Assembly (NCBI GenBank): GCA_037446395.1
Contig: JBBIIP010000005.1
Location: forward strand, 78,169-142,168
Direction: 5' to 3'
DNA: 64,000 bases
Source: JAAYJT01 sp037446395
GTDB taxonomy: Bacteria > Bacteroidota > Bacteroidia > Bacteroidales > JAAYJT01
Shown in pieces: positions 28,668 to 37,899 of the stretch. The notes below the pieces were generated by a model, which was given only the letters and a program-made list of their open reading frames with translations, was not told the origin of the DNA and ran no database searches. The position numbers were made by a program, and so were the translations under genes. Numbering within the stretch: the first letter of the stretch is position 1; each line of letters starts with the position of its first letter.

Positions 28668-29006
28668 GATGGAATTCTTGAAAAAGGAAGTGTCGGCGTG
28701 GGCGGTTATCTGGGATTTGCATCATACGCCTACAAGCATTTCAATTATAGATACAGCGATATCATTCTTGGGGCAAGAGGCAATTTTCATTATCCTTTCG
28801 TTGATAAACTTGATACATATTTGAGTCTCATGCTTGGATTCAGGGTTAGAAACTGGAACTATGACTATTCCGGAACAAATTATAACCGACCTGTTTCGGC
28901 CTGGATCCTTGGCGGAAGATATTATTTAAGCAACAAATTAGCTGTGATGGGAGAAATAGGTTACGGAATTGCATACCTGACGGGTGGGATTGCCCTGAAA
29001 CTTTAA
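28668..29006 (+). CDS. outer-membrane beta-barrel protein, C-terminal part (start lost in gap)
   Basis: The reading frame is open from the first base after the gap and ends at 29006, giving 112 residues. Alternating aromatic and polar residues in short strands (GVGGYLGFASYAY, LSLMLGFRVRNWNYDY, SAWILGGRYYLS, LAVMGEIGYGIAYLTGGIAL) are typical of a small outer-membrane beta-barrel. The end is hydrophobic, as in barrel C-terminal strands. No family can be named. The N-terminus and promoter lie in the gap; it may be an OmpA/OmpW-like porin fragment or complete only upstream of the join. Confidence 0.6.
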   Translation, partial: DGILEKGSVGVGGYLGFASYAYKHFNYRYSDIILGARGNFHYPFVDKLDTYLSLMLGFRVRNWNYDYSGTNYNRPVSAWILGGRYYLSNKLAVMGEIGYGIAYLTGGIALKL

Positions 29007-29040
29007 TCCGGTTTTATCTGCCTATTACCATTTCATTATC

Positions 29041-29072
29041 AGCGGATTATATTAATTCAAACATTATCCGCT
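29041..29072. terminator. possible bidirectional terminator between convergent genes
   Basis: A 7-base-pair inverted repeat (AGCGGAT ... ATCCGCT) with an 18-base AT-rich loop lies between the stops of the barrel gene and the DUF4340 gene. The stem is short and the loop long, so the call is weak. Confidence 0.3.
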
Positions 29073-29093
29073 CACTTAAATATTCTTCAGGGT

Positions 29094-30143
29094 TCATTCT
29101 TGAAAATAAGACAACGGTTTTAGGATTTTCCCGAAAACGAAATACTGAATCAGGACAAAATCCTTTTCATTGTTCACCAGGGCATACATACGTTCAGTAT
29201 CAAACCCCGAAGGTATTCCTCGCTCATCTTCCGCATTGACTTGAGCAATTCGCTTAAAAGTCTTCACTTGCACAGTATTCTGCCGGGTATCAGTCACCCT
29301 GATAATATGTTGAGGTGGCGATGAAATGATCGAATCAACCCGCCTTAGATCCATATCGTTGATAATGGCTTCAAAGCGGATATTTTCAAAAGAGGTTAGA
29401 AACGCAAGCATTTTCAGGGTATCATAAGCAGGAAGCTTTTGGTTTGTCTTTCCGGAGTAAAGGTCAAATCGGCCGCCCGGATTCTTGACCGCTTTATAGG
29501 AGAGTTCAGGCTGATCAACGAAAACCACTTCGATTGATTGAATTTGAGGTAGGCTATATTCAAAAATGGCATGATCGCGCCAATCATCAACCAACACACT
29601 ATAGCGTGAAGCGACAAAACCCCGGAAGCCTGGCCAGTAGACCACAAAAGGAGTTGTGGCATTTTCAAGAATCATAAATGTGCCAATATTATCAGGTGTT
29701 ACATCGCCGACATAATATACCTTGGCTTTTTTGATGTAAGGGAAAAGTCGAAAATGGTTTGTCAAATTAATTCGGTATTTTTTCTGGTAAATTTCCACTT
29801 TCACCGATCGGCTGGCGAGGTTTCTTACCGCATTATTGTATGCTGCTTTAGGAACCGGGGCCCTCGCATATAGGTTTTTCATGGTGCCAAGTAAAAGATC
29901 TATCATTTCTTTGCGTGCCCTGAATGTAGAATTTACCAACCAAGGTCCCTTTTCCTGCCGTTCGAGCAATAAGGTATTATTGGCTTTATCGGCAAGAAAG
30001 ATTTTAACAATTGATGCAGTATCGCTAACTGCAAAGTTTTTCAATTCGCTTTTGATTCCTCCCCGTTCCGGAAGTATAAAAAAGATTATCGCTGTAGAAG
30101 ATATAATAATCAAGAGAATGATAATCAGATGCTTGCTCTTCAT
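29094..30143 (-). CDS. DUF4340-domain membrane-anchored protein
   Basis: A 349-residue protein with one N-terminal membrane span (HLIIILLIIISSTAIIFFIL), then a periplasmic region typical of DUF4340: TLLLERQEKGPWLVNSTFRA and YYVGDVTPDNIGTFMI. No catalytic motif is seen. DUF4340 proteins often sit beside GldG-type ABC exporter components, as here: the start lies 21 bases after the gldG stop. It is probably an accessory of that transporter. Function otherwise unknown. Confidence 0.75.
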   Translation of the reverse strand: MKSKHLIIILLIIISSTAIIFFILPERGGIKSELKNFAVSDTASIVKIFLADKANNTLLLERQEKGPWLVNSTFRARKEMIDLLLGTMKNLYARAPVPKAAYNNAVRNLASRSVKVEIYQKKYRINLTNHFRLFPYIKKAKVYYVGDVTPDNIGTFMILENATTPFVVYWPGFRGFVASRYSVLVDDWRDHAIFEYSLPQIQSIEVVFVDQPELSYKAVKNPGGRFDLYSGKTNQKLPAYDTLKMLAFLTSFENIRFEAIINDMDLRRVDSIISSPPQHIIRVTDTRQNTVQVKTFKRIAQVNAEDERGIPSGFDTERMYALVNNEKDFVLIQYFVFGKILKPLSYFQE

Positions 30144-30164
30144 AAATCGAATTGGATTTCTAAA

Positions 30165-31910
30165 TCATCGGCCAGATCGGGTTGTATATCTGTGTTTTCG
30201 GAGAACATGCAGCACGACACCGGTTATAAGAATCAACAGGATGGGAAGTACTGTGTTTATAAGTTGCCATGTAACTTTGTTTTTCTGAATGCTGATATTA
30301 TCAAGCACCCGAAGTGTAACTTCACGAGACCGGACAGTAATAAAACCAGTGTCGTCGGTCAGGTAGTTGATGGCGTTGAGCAGAAAGTCCTTGTTTCCAT
30401 ATTGCTGCCGGGTAAATTGGTCATAGCCCAAAGGGAAAGGAAACCCTTGTGAGTAATGAACCTGATTACGCACCATGTCGCCATCTGCCACAACAATCAT
30501 TGCCGTTTGCTTGCTCTGGCCGATAAAGCCGATGCCTGGTTCCTGGAAAATTTCAGGAGGGATGCGGTTCTTGTAGAGCGAAGTGAATTCACCTTCGAGC
30601 AATACTGCTACGGGCATATATGCATTGGTAAACAGGCTTTCATCCGGTTCCTCCTTCAATATTTCGAGCGAAATAAGCACGGGTGCATTCGCAGCCCTCG
30701 TATATTGAGAAGTGGTTAGCAGGATTGTTTTCTCAATACCGGGAGAGTCAGTGAAATCCAGCGAACTGCAAAAATGTCCCATCACTGCGTTTAGGTTATT
30801 CACGACCGGATGTTTTGAGCCCTGGGTCAGTAGCGGAAAAAAATACCATGGGTAAAATGAATATTGAGGCTGGTTTCCGATGTTGCCCGTGATGATTGGA
30901 ATCGGCACCGAATTGATATCCATCAATAGGTCGTTATTCAACTTCACGCCATACTTAAAAAGCTGGTCCTGCAGGTTCACTTCAAATCCAATTCCGATGG
31001 TTTTGTCGGCCTTCTGAAGGCTGTCCATGCTTGCCAGTATCGGATCAATAAACCAAAGCACTTTTCCTCCACGCATGATGAACTGGTCAACGATAAATTT
31101 ATCTTTTTCGTCGAACGGAGTAAGCGGCTTTGCTATGATAATCACTGAATATTTATTGCTGATCTGATAGTTTAGGCTGTCAATTTCGATGCGAGAGGTA
31201 AGGCTATTGAGTTTTCCATCAATGTTTACAAGGTCGAGGGTATAATATTCGCTCAGGGCTTCGCGAGCGGCAGCAATTTGTATGGGCTTCAGCTCATTAT
31301 GGCCCTGAATGAATGCGATTCGGGGTTTAGTGGTGGCTGTCAGCCGCCTGATGGCATTCGAAATGTTGTATTCCAGGTCATTGATGGAGTTGTTCAGTGC
31401 AACTTCGGGTTGTTGCCCGATTTGAGAGGCCAGCAAGTGCAAAGGTGTTTTCTTTTGTTTGTATTCAACGATCGCACCAGGAAAGATGACTTGCTGGCGC
31501 TTTTCACCTGAAGCAGACACATTGAGTTGAGTTGGGTTCAACCCTTCCCTGATCAGTTCCTCCTGCATGGCCTTTCGTTCAGCGGCGTCCTCCTTTGATG
31601 GGTTTATAAACTCATATTGAACAAAATCGCTATATGCCCTAAACTCATCCAGTATTTCGCGCGTGCTGTTGCGCAGCCGCTTAAACCCCGCCGGAAAATC
31701 ACCTTCCAGATAAACACTAAAAGTCACATAATCATCCAGGTTGCGCAGCAGGGTCTTGGTTGATTGTGCCAACGTGTAACGCTTTTCGCTTGTAAGATCA
31801 AGCCGCATGAAGAAGTATGATCCAAAAACATTCAACACAACAATCACTGCCAGGCCGAGTAATAGCTGCAGGATGTTTTGCTGTTTGATGTTCTTTCTTT
31901 TGTTGTTCAT
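30165..31910 (-). CDS. gldG: GldG-type ABC exporter component
   Basis: GldG forms, with GldF and GldA, an ABC transporter needed for gliding in flavobacteria; in non-gliding Bacteroidota its job is unclear. The 581-residue protein has an N-terminal span (LLLGLAVIVVLNVFGSYFFM) followed by RLDLTSEKRYTLAQST, the ABC-type uncharacterised domain with IAFIQGHNELKP near 200, and a C-terminal span (LPILLILITGVVLHVL). It lies 25 bases after gldF and 21 before the DUF4340 gene. The ATPase gene gldA is not nearby. Confidence 0.88.
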   Translation of the reverse strand: MNNKRKNIKQQNILQLLLGLAVIVVLNVFGSYFFMRLDLTSEKRYTLAQSTKTLLRNLDDYVTFSVYLEGDFPAGFKRLRNSTREILDEFRAYSDFVQYEFINPSKEDAAERKAMQEELIREGLNPTQLNVSASGEKRQQVIFPGAIVEYKQKKTPLHLLASQIGQQPEVALNNSINDLEYNISNAIRRLTATTKPRIAFIQGHNELKPIQIAAAREALSEYYTLDLVNIDGKLNSLTSRIEIDSLNYQISNKYSVIIIAKPLTPFDEKDKFIVDQFIMRGGKVLWFIDPILASMDSLQKADKTIGIGFEVNLQDQLFKYGVKLNNDLLMDINSVPIPIITGNIGNQPQYSFYPWYFFPLLTQGSKHPVVNNLNAVMGHFCSSLDFTDSPGIEKTILLTTSQYTRAANAPVLISLEILKEEPDESLFTNAYMPVAVLLEGEFTSLYKNRIPPEIFQEPGIGFIGQSKQTAMIVVADGDMVRNQVHYSQGFPFPLGYDQFTRQQYGNKDFLLNAINYLTDDTGFITVRSREVTLRVLDNISIQKNKVTWQLINTVLPILLILITGVVLHVLRKHRYTTRSGR

Positions 31911-31935
31911 ATAGTGGCGGCGATTTCCAGAAGAT

Positions 31936-32667
31936 TTACCATTTGCGGCTCTGGAGCGAAATTTTGGTAAACAGAATAAAAAGAATGATCAGGCTTAGAA
32001 AATATATCAGATCGCGTGTATCTATGACACCCCGGCTCATCGAAACATAATGTGCATTCATGCCTAAAAGTTGAATAAAGAGATCGAATCTGCCAAAAAG
32101 ATCGAGTGAATAAATAAACTCGAATCCAATATATGCAAATCCACAAAGAAATACTGAAAGCATGAACGATATGATTTGGTTTCCGGTTATCGAAGAACTA
32201 AACAGCCCGATTGCAACAAATCCGGAGCCAAGAAAAACCAAGCCCAGGTAGGAGCCGATGGTGCCCCCAATGTCAATATTGCCTTTGGGCGATCCCAGTT
32301 GATAGACAGAAAAAAAATAGATGAGCGTGGGTAGCAACGAAATAATAACCAGCAAAACACCAGCCAGATATTTTGACAGGATAATCTGAATATCGCTGAT
32401 TGGCTTAGTCATGAGTAATTCTATGGTGCCGGATTTTTTTTCTTCGGCAAACATACGCATGGTGATTGCTGGTATTAAAAAAAGAAAAACTACCGGGGCC
32501 AGCATAAACAAATTTTCAAGGCTTGCATAGCCAAAATCAAGAATATTGAACTGAAGAGGAAAAACCCATAAAAATAGTCCGTTGACCAACAAAAAAACAG
32601 CAATGGCAATGTAACCGATGAGAGAGCTCAAAAAGCCATTAATTTCTTTAGCCAGCAGGGTCAACAT
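31936..32667 (-). CDS. gldF: GldF-type ABC permease
   Basis: A 243-residue integral membrane protein with about six spans, of the ABC-2 permease kind. Motifs are TLLAKEINGFLSSLIGYIAI at the start and MRMFAEEKKSGTIELLMTKP at about 71-90, a hallmark of GldF and NosY-like permeases. It heads the gldF-gldG-DUF4340 operon. A weak -7 box (TAATTTCG, minus strand, 32698-32705) lies about 30 bases upstream. The matching ATPase must be encoded elsewhere. Confidence 0.88.
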   Translation of the reverse strand: MLTLLAKEINGFLSSLIGYIAIAVFLLVNGLFLWVFPLQFNILDFGYASLENLFMLAPVVFLFLIPAITMRMFAEEKKSGTIELLMTKPISDIQIILSKYLAGVLLVIISLLPTLIYFFSVYQLGSPKGNIDIGGTIGSYLGLVFLGSGFVAIGLFSSSITGNQIISFMLSVFLCGFAYIGFEFIYSLDLFGRFDLFIQLLGMNAHYVSMSRGVIDTRDLIYFLSLIILFILFTKISLQSRKW

Positions 32668-32935
32668 GAATCTTTTGTCGGGTTGAATTAAGGTCTGCGA
32701 AATTACTCATTTTTCTCGTCTGTGTGGCCAAAGGCACCACGAAAATCGGGGCACGCTGGCCGTGGTAATTTTGTGGTAAAGGTTCATCTTTCCTTCAGAA
32801 GATCAGTCTTAGGCAGCGTGAAGGAAAAAGCAAAAAACACTTAATGTTGGATTCGAGTTGATATTAAGCATTTCTTTCATGTACCCAAGGCCAGCAGGAA
32901 ACCTGTCCGAAATAATGCCACCATTCAAATTGGTA

Positions 32936-35812
32936 TCATTCCTTAATAAAGTTCTTGAATTTCAACTCAGTAACTTTCCCGAATTTCCCGATTTCATTAC
33001 GGTCAATTCCTTTGAGGTTGGCAGAGATCGAAATAAGCAGGGGCTTTTTGTAGAGTTGGTTTCTATAAAAATCAACAATGTCGCCAAAAGCAATCCGGTT
33101 ATAGATAAAATACCTTTCTTTTCGGGGGTCGGATTCATATCCCTGCCTGCGCCAGTTGGCAACAGTGCTGTTGAGCTGTCTGAAATCGGGGTGTGATGTA
33201 TTGATTGATTGGAGCAACCCTTTGCGGATGCCTTCCATGCGTTCGGGTTTTTGTGGCATATCCAGAATCAGTTCGCTCATGGCTTGCATTGCATCGAGGG
33301 TTTTATCGCTTTGGGTGTTGATGTATCCCATGAGGTAGCACGGATTTTCTCTCAAAAAAGGCCTTCGCAGGTTGGCCCTGGCAGCATAAGCCAGTGACCG
33401 GAACTCACGAATTTCCTGAAAAACCAAAGAGCTCATGCTGCCACCGAAATATTCGTTAAAGGCGTCAGCCAGCGCCTTTTCTTTCTCATCCAACACTTTC
33501 CCTTCCACATAAAAGTGAAGGTTTGCTTGCCTGGCATCGCTGTTGTGATGAAGATATACTGTGTTCTCTAAAAATTTGGCCTGTTTTAATTCTAAATAAC
33601 TTCCTCTTTTAGGATATTCAGGAAGGGAAATGTTGTTGATAATTGCCTCTTTTACAATATCCATCGGAAGGCCACCGGTGTATAGGATGTCTCCGTTATA
33701 GCTGATGGCTTCTTTGAATACATCAATTAGTTGCTGACTTTTCAGCTTTTTTGCTTCAGCCAGGCCAATGTTGCGCATATCAGGTGCCTTGTTGCCATAC
33801 AATGCAAATTGGTGCAAGGCATTTGCAATTGACATGGGATCGTTGCGGCGTGTCTTATTGTTTGCCTGAATTTCCTGGATCAGCTTTTTAAGTTGGCTTT
33901 CATCTTTTCCGGGGTTGGTTAGAAATTCATTTACAAGCTTAAGGGTTGCGCCAAGCTGATTATCAAATCCCTCCAGGCTCACCATGAAGCTGTTTTCATT
34001 AGAACTAAATGACAGCGTAGAACCTATCTTCTGCAACTCCTGTTTGAATTGTTGATAGGGTTTGTGGGCTGTTCCCACCAGGTTCATATAGCTTGTGGCA
34101 GCCTGAAGCAGCGGGTTACTCAATTCACCAGTACGGAACTCGAGGTTAAGTGTAAAAATCTGATTGTATATGTTGGGGGTATGGTAAAACTCAAACCCTT
34201 TTTTAATAATCTCTACTTTCACATCCTTGTTAAAATCAATAAAAACCGGATCGAGGCTTGCGACAGGTTTTTGAGCAATGGTGCGGTTAAATTCCGATTG
34301 CTTCTCAGTATTCTGCGGTATAACCGGTTTCCAGTCCGGTTTTGTAAGCTTATCTTTTTTCGGAAAGCCCATTTTTGAATGATACACAAATCTGTTTTCG
34401 CCCAAATAGGTATTGGCCACTCGGGTTATATCGTTTTTTGTAATTTTTCCGGCTGCTTCAATTTCGTCAAGAATATCATTCCATTCTTTTCCTTGAACGA
34501 ATGCCTCCATGAGCATATAAGCGCGGTTTTTATGGGTTTCGAGTCCGCGCATGGCTTGTTTTTGGTATTCGAGTTTTACAGCTTCGAGTAGTTCTTCCGA
34601 AAAATCGCCACCGCGCAGCATTTTAAGCCCCTGGTTTACCAATTCCTCAGCATCATTAAATTTTTGTCCTACTATTTTTGGTACGAACATCAGCAAATAG
34701 CTTCCGTGATCGGTGGCTTGCAACGGGATGCCCTGTACCGCCATGATTTTGTTGTCCATTACCATTTTGTCGAAAATGCCTGTGCCGGCATTGTTTGACA
34801 GCACCTTCGAGGCAATATCGAAAACAAGGTTGTCGGGGTGTAATGCAGGAACGGATCGGTATCCAACCACCCCGATGCGTATCGGGCTCATGTTCACCTG
34901 TCTGAATTCTCTTCCCTTGAATTGTGCCAGGGGGTGTTCGGGCAATTTAGGAAGTTCGGCACTGCGAAGGGTTCCAAACTTACCTTCAACCATATGCATT
35001 ATTTCATCGCTGTTAAAACTTCCGGTAAGGATCAGGGCCATATTGTTGGCTACATACCAGGTGTTAAAAAATTCCATCATCTTACTCAGGCGCGGGTTTT
35101 TCAAATGTTCGGTAGTGCCGATGACGGGTTTGGAAAAAGGATGATCTTTATAAAATGATTGCAAAAAGTCTTCAATCATAGATTGCACGGGTCGGTCGCT
35201 ATAAAGGTTTTTCTCCTCATAAACCGTTTCGAGTTCGGATTGGAATAACCTAAAAACAGGGTTACGAAATCTTTCGACATAAATATCCATCCATTTCTCG
35301 AGCTGGTTAGCCGGAAAACTGTTATGATATACCGTTTGTTCGAAACTGGTGAAAGCATTTACCATTTCGCCCCCAATGTCGCGCAGCATCACATCGACCT
35401 CGTTGGGAATTGCGAATTCGGCTGCTTTAAGCGACAGCCTGTTTATTTCCTTTTGAATCGCGGTTCTGGCCGAGGGGTCCGACGTAAGGAATAACTTGTC
35501 GTAGTATGCAGAGATACTGTCGAGATACACTTTTTCGGCCTCCCAGTCTATGGTGCCGATGCGGTCGGTGCCTTTGAACATGATATGCTCAAAGTAATGA
35601 GCGATGCCCGTGGCATCTATTGGGTCATTTACACTGCCTGTTTTCACCACAACTGCACCGAAAATTTCGGGCTTTGCGTGATCTTCGTTCAGGTACACTG
35701 TGAGGCCGTTTTTCAGGGTGAATTTCTTAACTTCCAATGGATTACCGGCCAGCAGGTAAACTGGAAGGATGCCAGTAAGAAGCAGCGCAAGGATGGTTTT
35801 AATGGATTTCAT
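32936..35812 (-). CDS. M16 family zinc metallopeptidase, two-unit form
   Basis: A 958-residue protein with a signal sequence (KTILALLLTGILPVYLLAG). The N-terminal M16 unit has the inverted zinc motif HYFEH (72-76) with the third-ligand region SELETVYEE near 192-200; the larger spacing reflects an insertion at about 85-135. The C-terminal half is a second M16-like unit lacking the zinc motif (for example RSLAYAARANLRRP), as in pitrilysin-type peptidases. It should be periplasmic and degrade peptides. It stands alone: 268 bases separate it from gldF. An imperfect -7 box (TAATTTAG, minus, 35887-35894) lies upstream. Confidence 0.92.
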   Translation of the reverse strand: MKSIKTILALLLTGILPVYLLAGNPLEVKKFTLKNGLTVYLNEDHAKPEIFGAVVVKTGSVNDPIDATGIAHYFEHIMFKGTDRIGTIDWEAEKVYLDSISAYYDKLFLTSDPSARTAIQKEINRLSLKAAEFAIPNEVDVMLRDIGGEMVNAFTSFEQTVYHNSFPANQLEKWMDIYVERFRNPVFRLFQSELETVYEEKNLYSDRPVQSMIEDFLQSFYKDHPFSKPVIGTTEHLKNPRLSKMMEFFNTWYVANNMALILTGSFNSDEIMHMVEGKFGTLRSAELPKLPEHPLAQFKGREFRQVNMSPIRIGVVGYRSVPALHPDNLVFDIASKVLSNNAGTGIFDKMVMDNKIMAVQGIPLQATDHGSYLLMFVPKIVGQKFNDAEELVNQGLKMLRGGDFSEELLEAVKLEYQKQAMRGLETHKNRAYMLMEAFVQGKEWNDILDEIEAAGKITKNDITRVANTYLGENRFVYHSKMGFPKKDKLTKPDWKPVIPQNTEKQSEFNRTIAQKPVASLDPVFIDFNKDVKVEIIKKGFEFYHTPNIYNQIFTLNLEFRTGELSNPLLQAATSYMNLVGTAHKPYQQFKQELQKIGSTLSFSSNENSFMVSLEGFDNQLGATLKLVNEFLTNPGKDESQLKKLIQEIQANNKTRRNDPMSIANALHQFALYGNKAPDMRNIGLAEAKKLKSQQLIDVFKEAISYNGDILYTGGLPMDIVKEAIINNISLPEYPKRGSYLELKQAKFLENTVYLHHNSDARQANLHFYVEGKVLDEKEKALADAFNEYFGGSMSSLVFQEIREFRSLAYAARANLRRPFLRENPCYLMGYINTQSDKTLDAMQAMSELILDMPQKPERMEGIRKGLLQSINTSHPDFRQLNSTVANWRRQGYESDPRKERYFIYNRIAFGDIVDFYRNQLYKKPLLISISANLKGIDRNEIGKFGKVTELKFKNFIKE

Positions 35813-36056
35813 AGACTGATTATGGTTTTGTAATTCTCAATAAGACTAAAAAATTTAATGTGCAGGGCTGTTGTGGATTCAACAGGCTAAATTACAAGAA
35901 ATGATTTGACAAGGGCATAGGAATCGCAATGCGAATGACTGCGAAACCTGAATTTCCTTCCAAAACGCCCTATAATTCCTACAACCCGTCGCCTTTTTTC
36001 AATATCCCACCTGCTCATTCCAGGGGCATAACATTTGGCGGGCTGGAATCAACTCC

Positions 36057-36278
36057 TCACATCGCTAAATATTTGAGCGCCTCATACACCAAAAAAGCCG
36101 GCCAAACGATGGCTTTCAGGAATCCCAAAACTCCAGTCCAAAATGTAGTGGCTGCCGAGATATAATAGACTGCGGCACCGACGAAACCAAAGAAATAAAA
36201 AGCATTTTGGTGCCCACTTTTATGAATCTCACGAATCCTGGATTTGGTATCTGGTTGACAGTTCTTTTCTTCTGACAT
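36057..36278 (-). CDS. small two-span membrane protein, unknown
   Basis: A 73-residue protein: a charged N-terminus (MSEEKNCQPDTKSRIREIHK) and two hydrophobic segments (AFYFFGFVGAAVYYISAATT and VLGFLKAIVWPAFLVYEAL). The ATG at 36278 is preferred over an in-frame ATG at 36323, which abuts the upstream stop. It is 45 bases behind another small membrane protein gene in the same direction, probably one transcript. No function can be named. Confidence 0.6.
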   Translation of the reverse strand: MSEEKNCQPDTKSRIREIHKSGHQNAFYFFGFVGAAVYYISAATTFWTGVLGFLKAIVWPAFLVYEALKYLAM

Positions 36279-36323
36279 GTTTTTGTGTTTTATGGTTGAT
36301 AAGTGATGATAATTGTATGCCAA

Positions 36324-36680
36324 TTACTTTTGTTTTGCCTGAAATATCATGCTGGTGATCAGTTCAATCAAGAAACCATAGATTATCCCCATAACCAGGG
36401 TTGACACAAAGATCATCGGAGGAGTAAACTGTGGATTATTGGGCGACATCAGTCCGCCTAAAGCCAGGGGTAGGCTAAAAATCAATCCCATAAAAAGGCC
36501 ATGCAGTGCCCAGTGTTTGAGGTTAAGACTGCTAATGCCGATGGCAAAGCCAATCAATGTGCGACTTAGGATGATTTCAAGACCCACGGGACAAGGCAGC
36601 TTGCCATTGCCTGATGCCAGCCAATAGCAAAAAAGCCCGAATAATAATCCTGAAAGGGTGGCGATAATAACTCTTTTCAT
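36324..36680 (-). CDS. small four-span membrane protein, unknown
   Basis: A 118-residue hydrophobic protein with four likely spans (VIIATLSGLLFGLFCYWLAS, the LSRTLIGFAIGIS region, HGLFMGLIFSLPLALGGLM, and VSTLVMGIIYGFLIELI). The ATG at 36680 is used because a complete promoter (36734-36768) lies inside the longer reading frame that would start at 36767. It is followed by the 73-residue membrane protein. No family assignment is possible by eye. Confidence 0.65.
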   Translation of the reverse strand: MKRVIIATLSGLLFGLFCYWLASGNGKLPCPVGLEIILSRTLIGFAIGISSLNLKHWALHGLFMGLIFSLPLALGGLMSPNNPQFTPPMIFVSTLVMGIIYGFLIELITSMIFQAKQK

Positions 36681-36733
36681 TGTGTTAGGATTTTGATAAA
36701 TTAATTTATTTGCGCCCTTTTTCAAAGCTGCTC

Positions 36734-36768
36734 CAAATATACGGATGATAATTTGAATTTGGAACAAA
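36734..36768 (-). promoter_or_regulatory. promoter for the small membrane protein pair
   Basis: On the minus strand TTTG (36765-36768), a 23-base spacer, then TATATTTG (36734-36741), a full match to TAnnTTTG. It sets the start of the downstream gene at 36680 rather than 36767. Confidence 0.6.
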
Positions 36769-36840
36769 TTGTTGGGTCTATTTACTTAATGTTCTGATTT
36801 ATTCCTCTCTATGTGTATTTGAAAGTCGAAAATATTCCGC

Positions 36841-37899
36841 TCACTCTGCGATGAATCTCACAGCCGATGCTTTAAACGTCACCCAAATGCTTTTGCCTGT
36901 TTCGACTTGAAGCCGGTTCACAGATTCTCCGGAAACCTGCGCAATAACAGGAATTCCTGTATCTACTGTCACTTCATATCCGAGTCGCGCAGGTTCGATA
37001 CAAGTGATAATTCCCACTATGGAATTGGTGGCACTGCTTTCAAGGGGATTGGCCGAAAGGATAATATCTTCGCTTCTGATCACTACAAAACCCCTGCCTA
37101 CCGGTTGATCAGTAAGAACCCTAATTGTTACGCCGTTCGCGATAAATTCTCTGATGTCATTTATCTTTTTTTGAAGAATTCCGCCGAAGTAATTATTGAT
37201 TCCAACGAAATTAGCCACAAATGCCGAGCGCGGATGGTGAAATACTTCATCGTGCGTTCCGCATTGAACGATGGAGTTGTTCTCGATTACTGCAATACGA
37301 TGGCCCAGTATAGCTGCTTCTTCATAATCATGAGTAACATGGAGTATGGTTTGCCCCTGGTTGTTCAGTCGTCGCAACATGGTTCGAACGCTGCTGCGAA
37401 GTTGTACATCGAGTGAGGAAAGTGGTTCGTCAAGAAGCAACACTTTTGGTTTTCGTGCGAGTATTCGTGCCAGTGCAACGCGTTGTTGCTCGCCTCCCGA
37501 CAATGCCCTGATGTTTCGATAGAGCAAATGACTAATCTCCAATTCTGCAGCCAGTTTCTCAACAGTATAATTCAATGAATTGCCGCCCTGCTGTTTTTTT
37601 TTGAGCGAATAGGCGATGTTGTCAAAAACGTTCAGATGTGGAAATACGGCAAAATCCTGAAACAGCATGCCAACATTCCTTTTTTGTATAGCAGAATGGG
37701 TGATTTCTGAGCCATCAAGTATTATTTTCCCTTGATGAGGATGATAAAAGCCTGCGATCATCTCAAGAATCAGCGACTTGCCTGATCCTGAAGGCCCAAG
37801 CAAAATAAAATATGCTCCCTGTTCGACTTCGATCGAAATATTGTTCAGAGAGAAGGCCTCCACCTTCAGCCCTACATTTTGAAGACTAAGTGCGGCCAT
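36841..37899 (-). CDS. molybdate/tungstate-type ABC transporter ATPase with TOBE domain
   Basis: A 352-residue ABC ATPase. Walker A is LLGPSGSGKS (near 35), the signature LSGGEQQRVALAR near 132, and Walker B VLLLDEP near 152. The Q-loop (MLFQDFAVFPHLNVFDNIAY) is of the CUT1/molybdate type. The last 70 residues form a TOBE-like oxyanion-binding domain (IVGIITCIEPARLGYEVTVD). The ATG at 37899 overlaps the permease stop by 14 bases, a better start than 37935. Sulfate is an alternative substrate. No substrate-binding protein gene is adjacent. Confidence 0.85.
   Translation of the reverse strand: MAALSLQNVGLKVEAFSLNNISIEVEQGAYFILLGPSGSGKSLILEMIAGFYHPHQGKIILDGSEITHSAIQKRNVGMLFQDFAVFPHLNVFDNIAYSLKKKQQGGNSLNYTVEKLAAELEISHLLYRNIRALSGGEQQRVALARILARKPKVLLLDEPLSSLDVQLRSSVRTMLRRLNNQGQTILHVTHDYEEAAILGHRIAVIENNSIVQCGTHDEVFHHPRSAFVANFVGINNYFGGILQKKINDIREFIANGVTIRVLTDQPVGRGFVVIRSEDIILSANPLESSATNSIVGIITCIEPARLGYEVTVDTGIPVIAQVSGESVNRLQVETGKSIWVTFKASAVRFIAE

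Noticed and set aside
28522..28824. A plus-strand frame spanning the N gap
   Set aside because: It exists only because Ns do not create stop codons; the barrel gene uses another frame.
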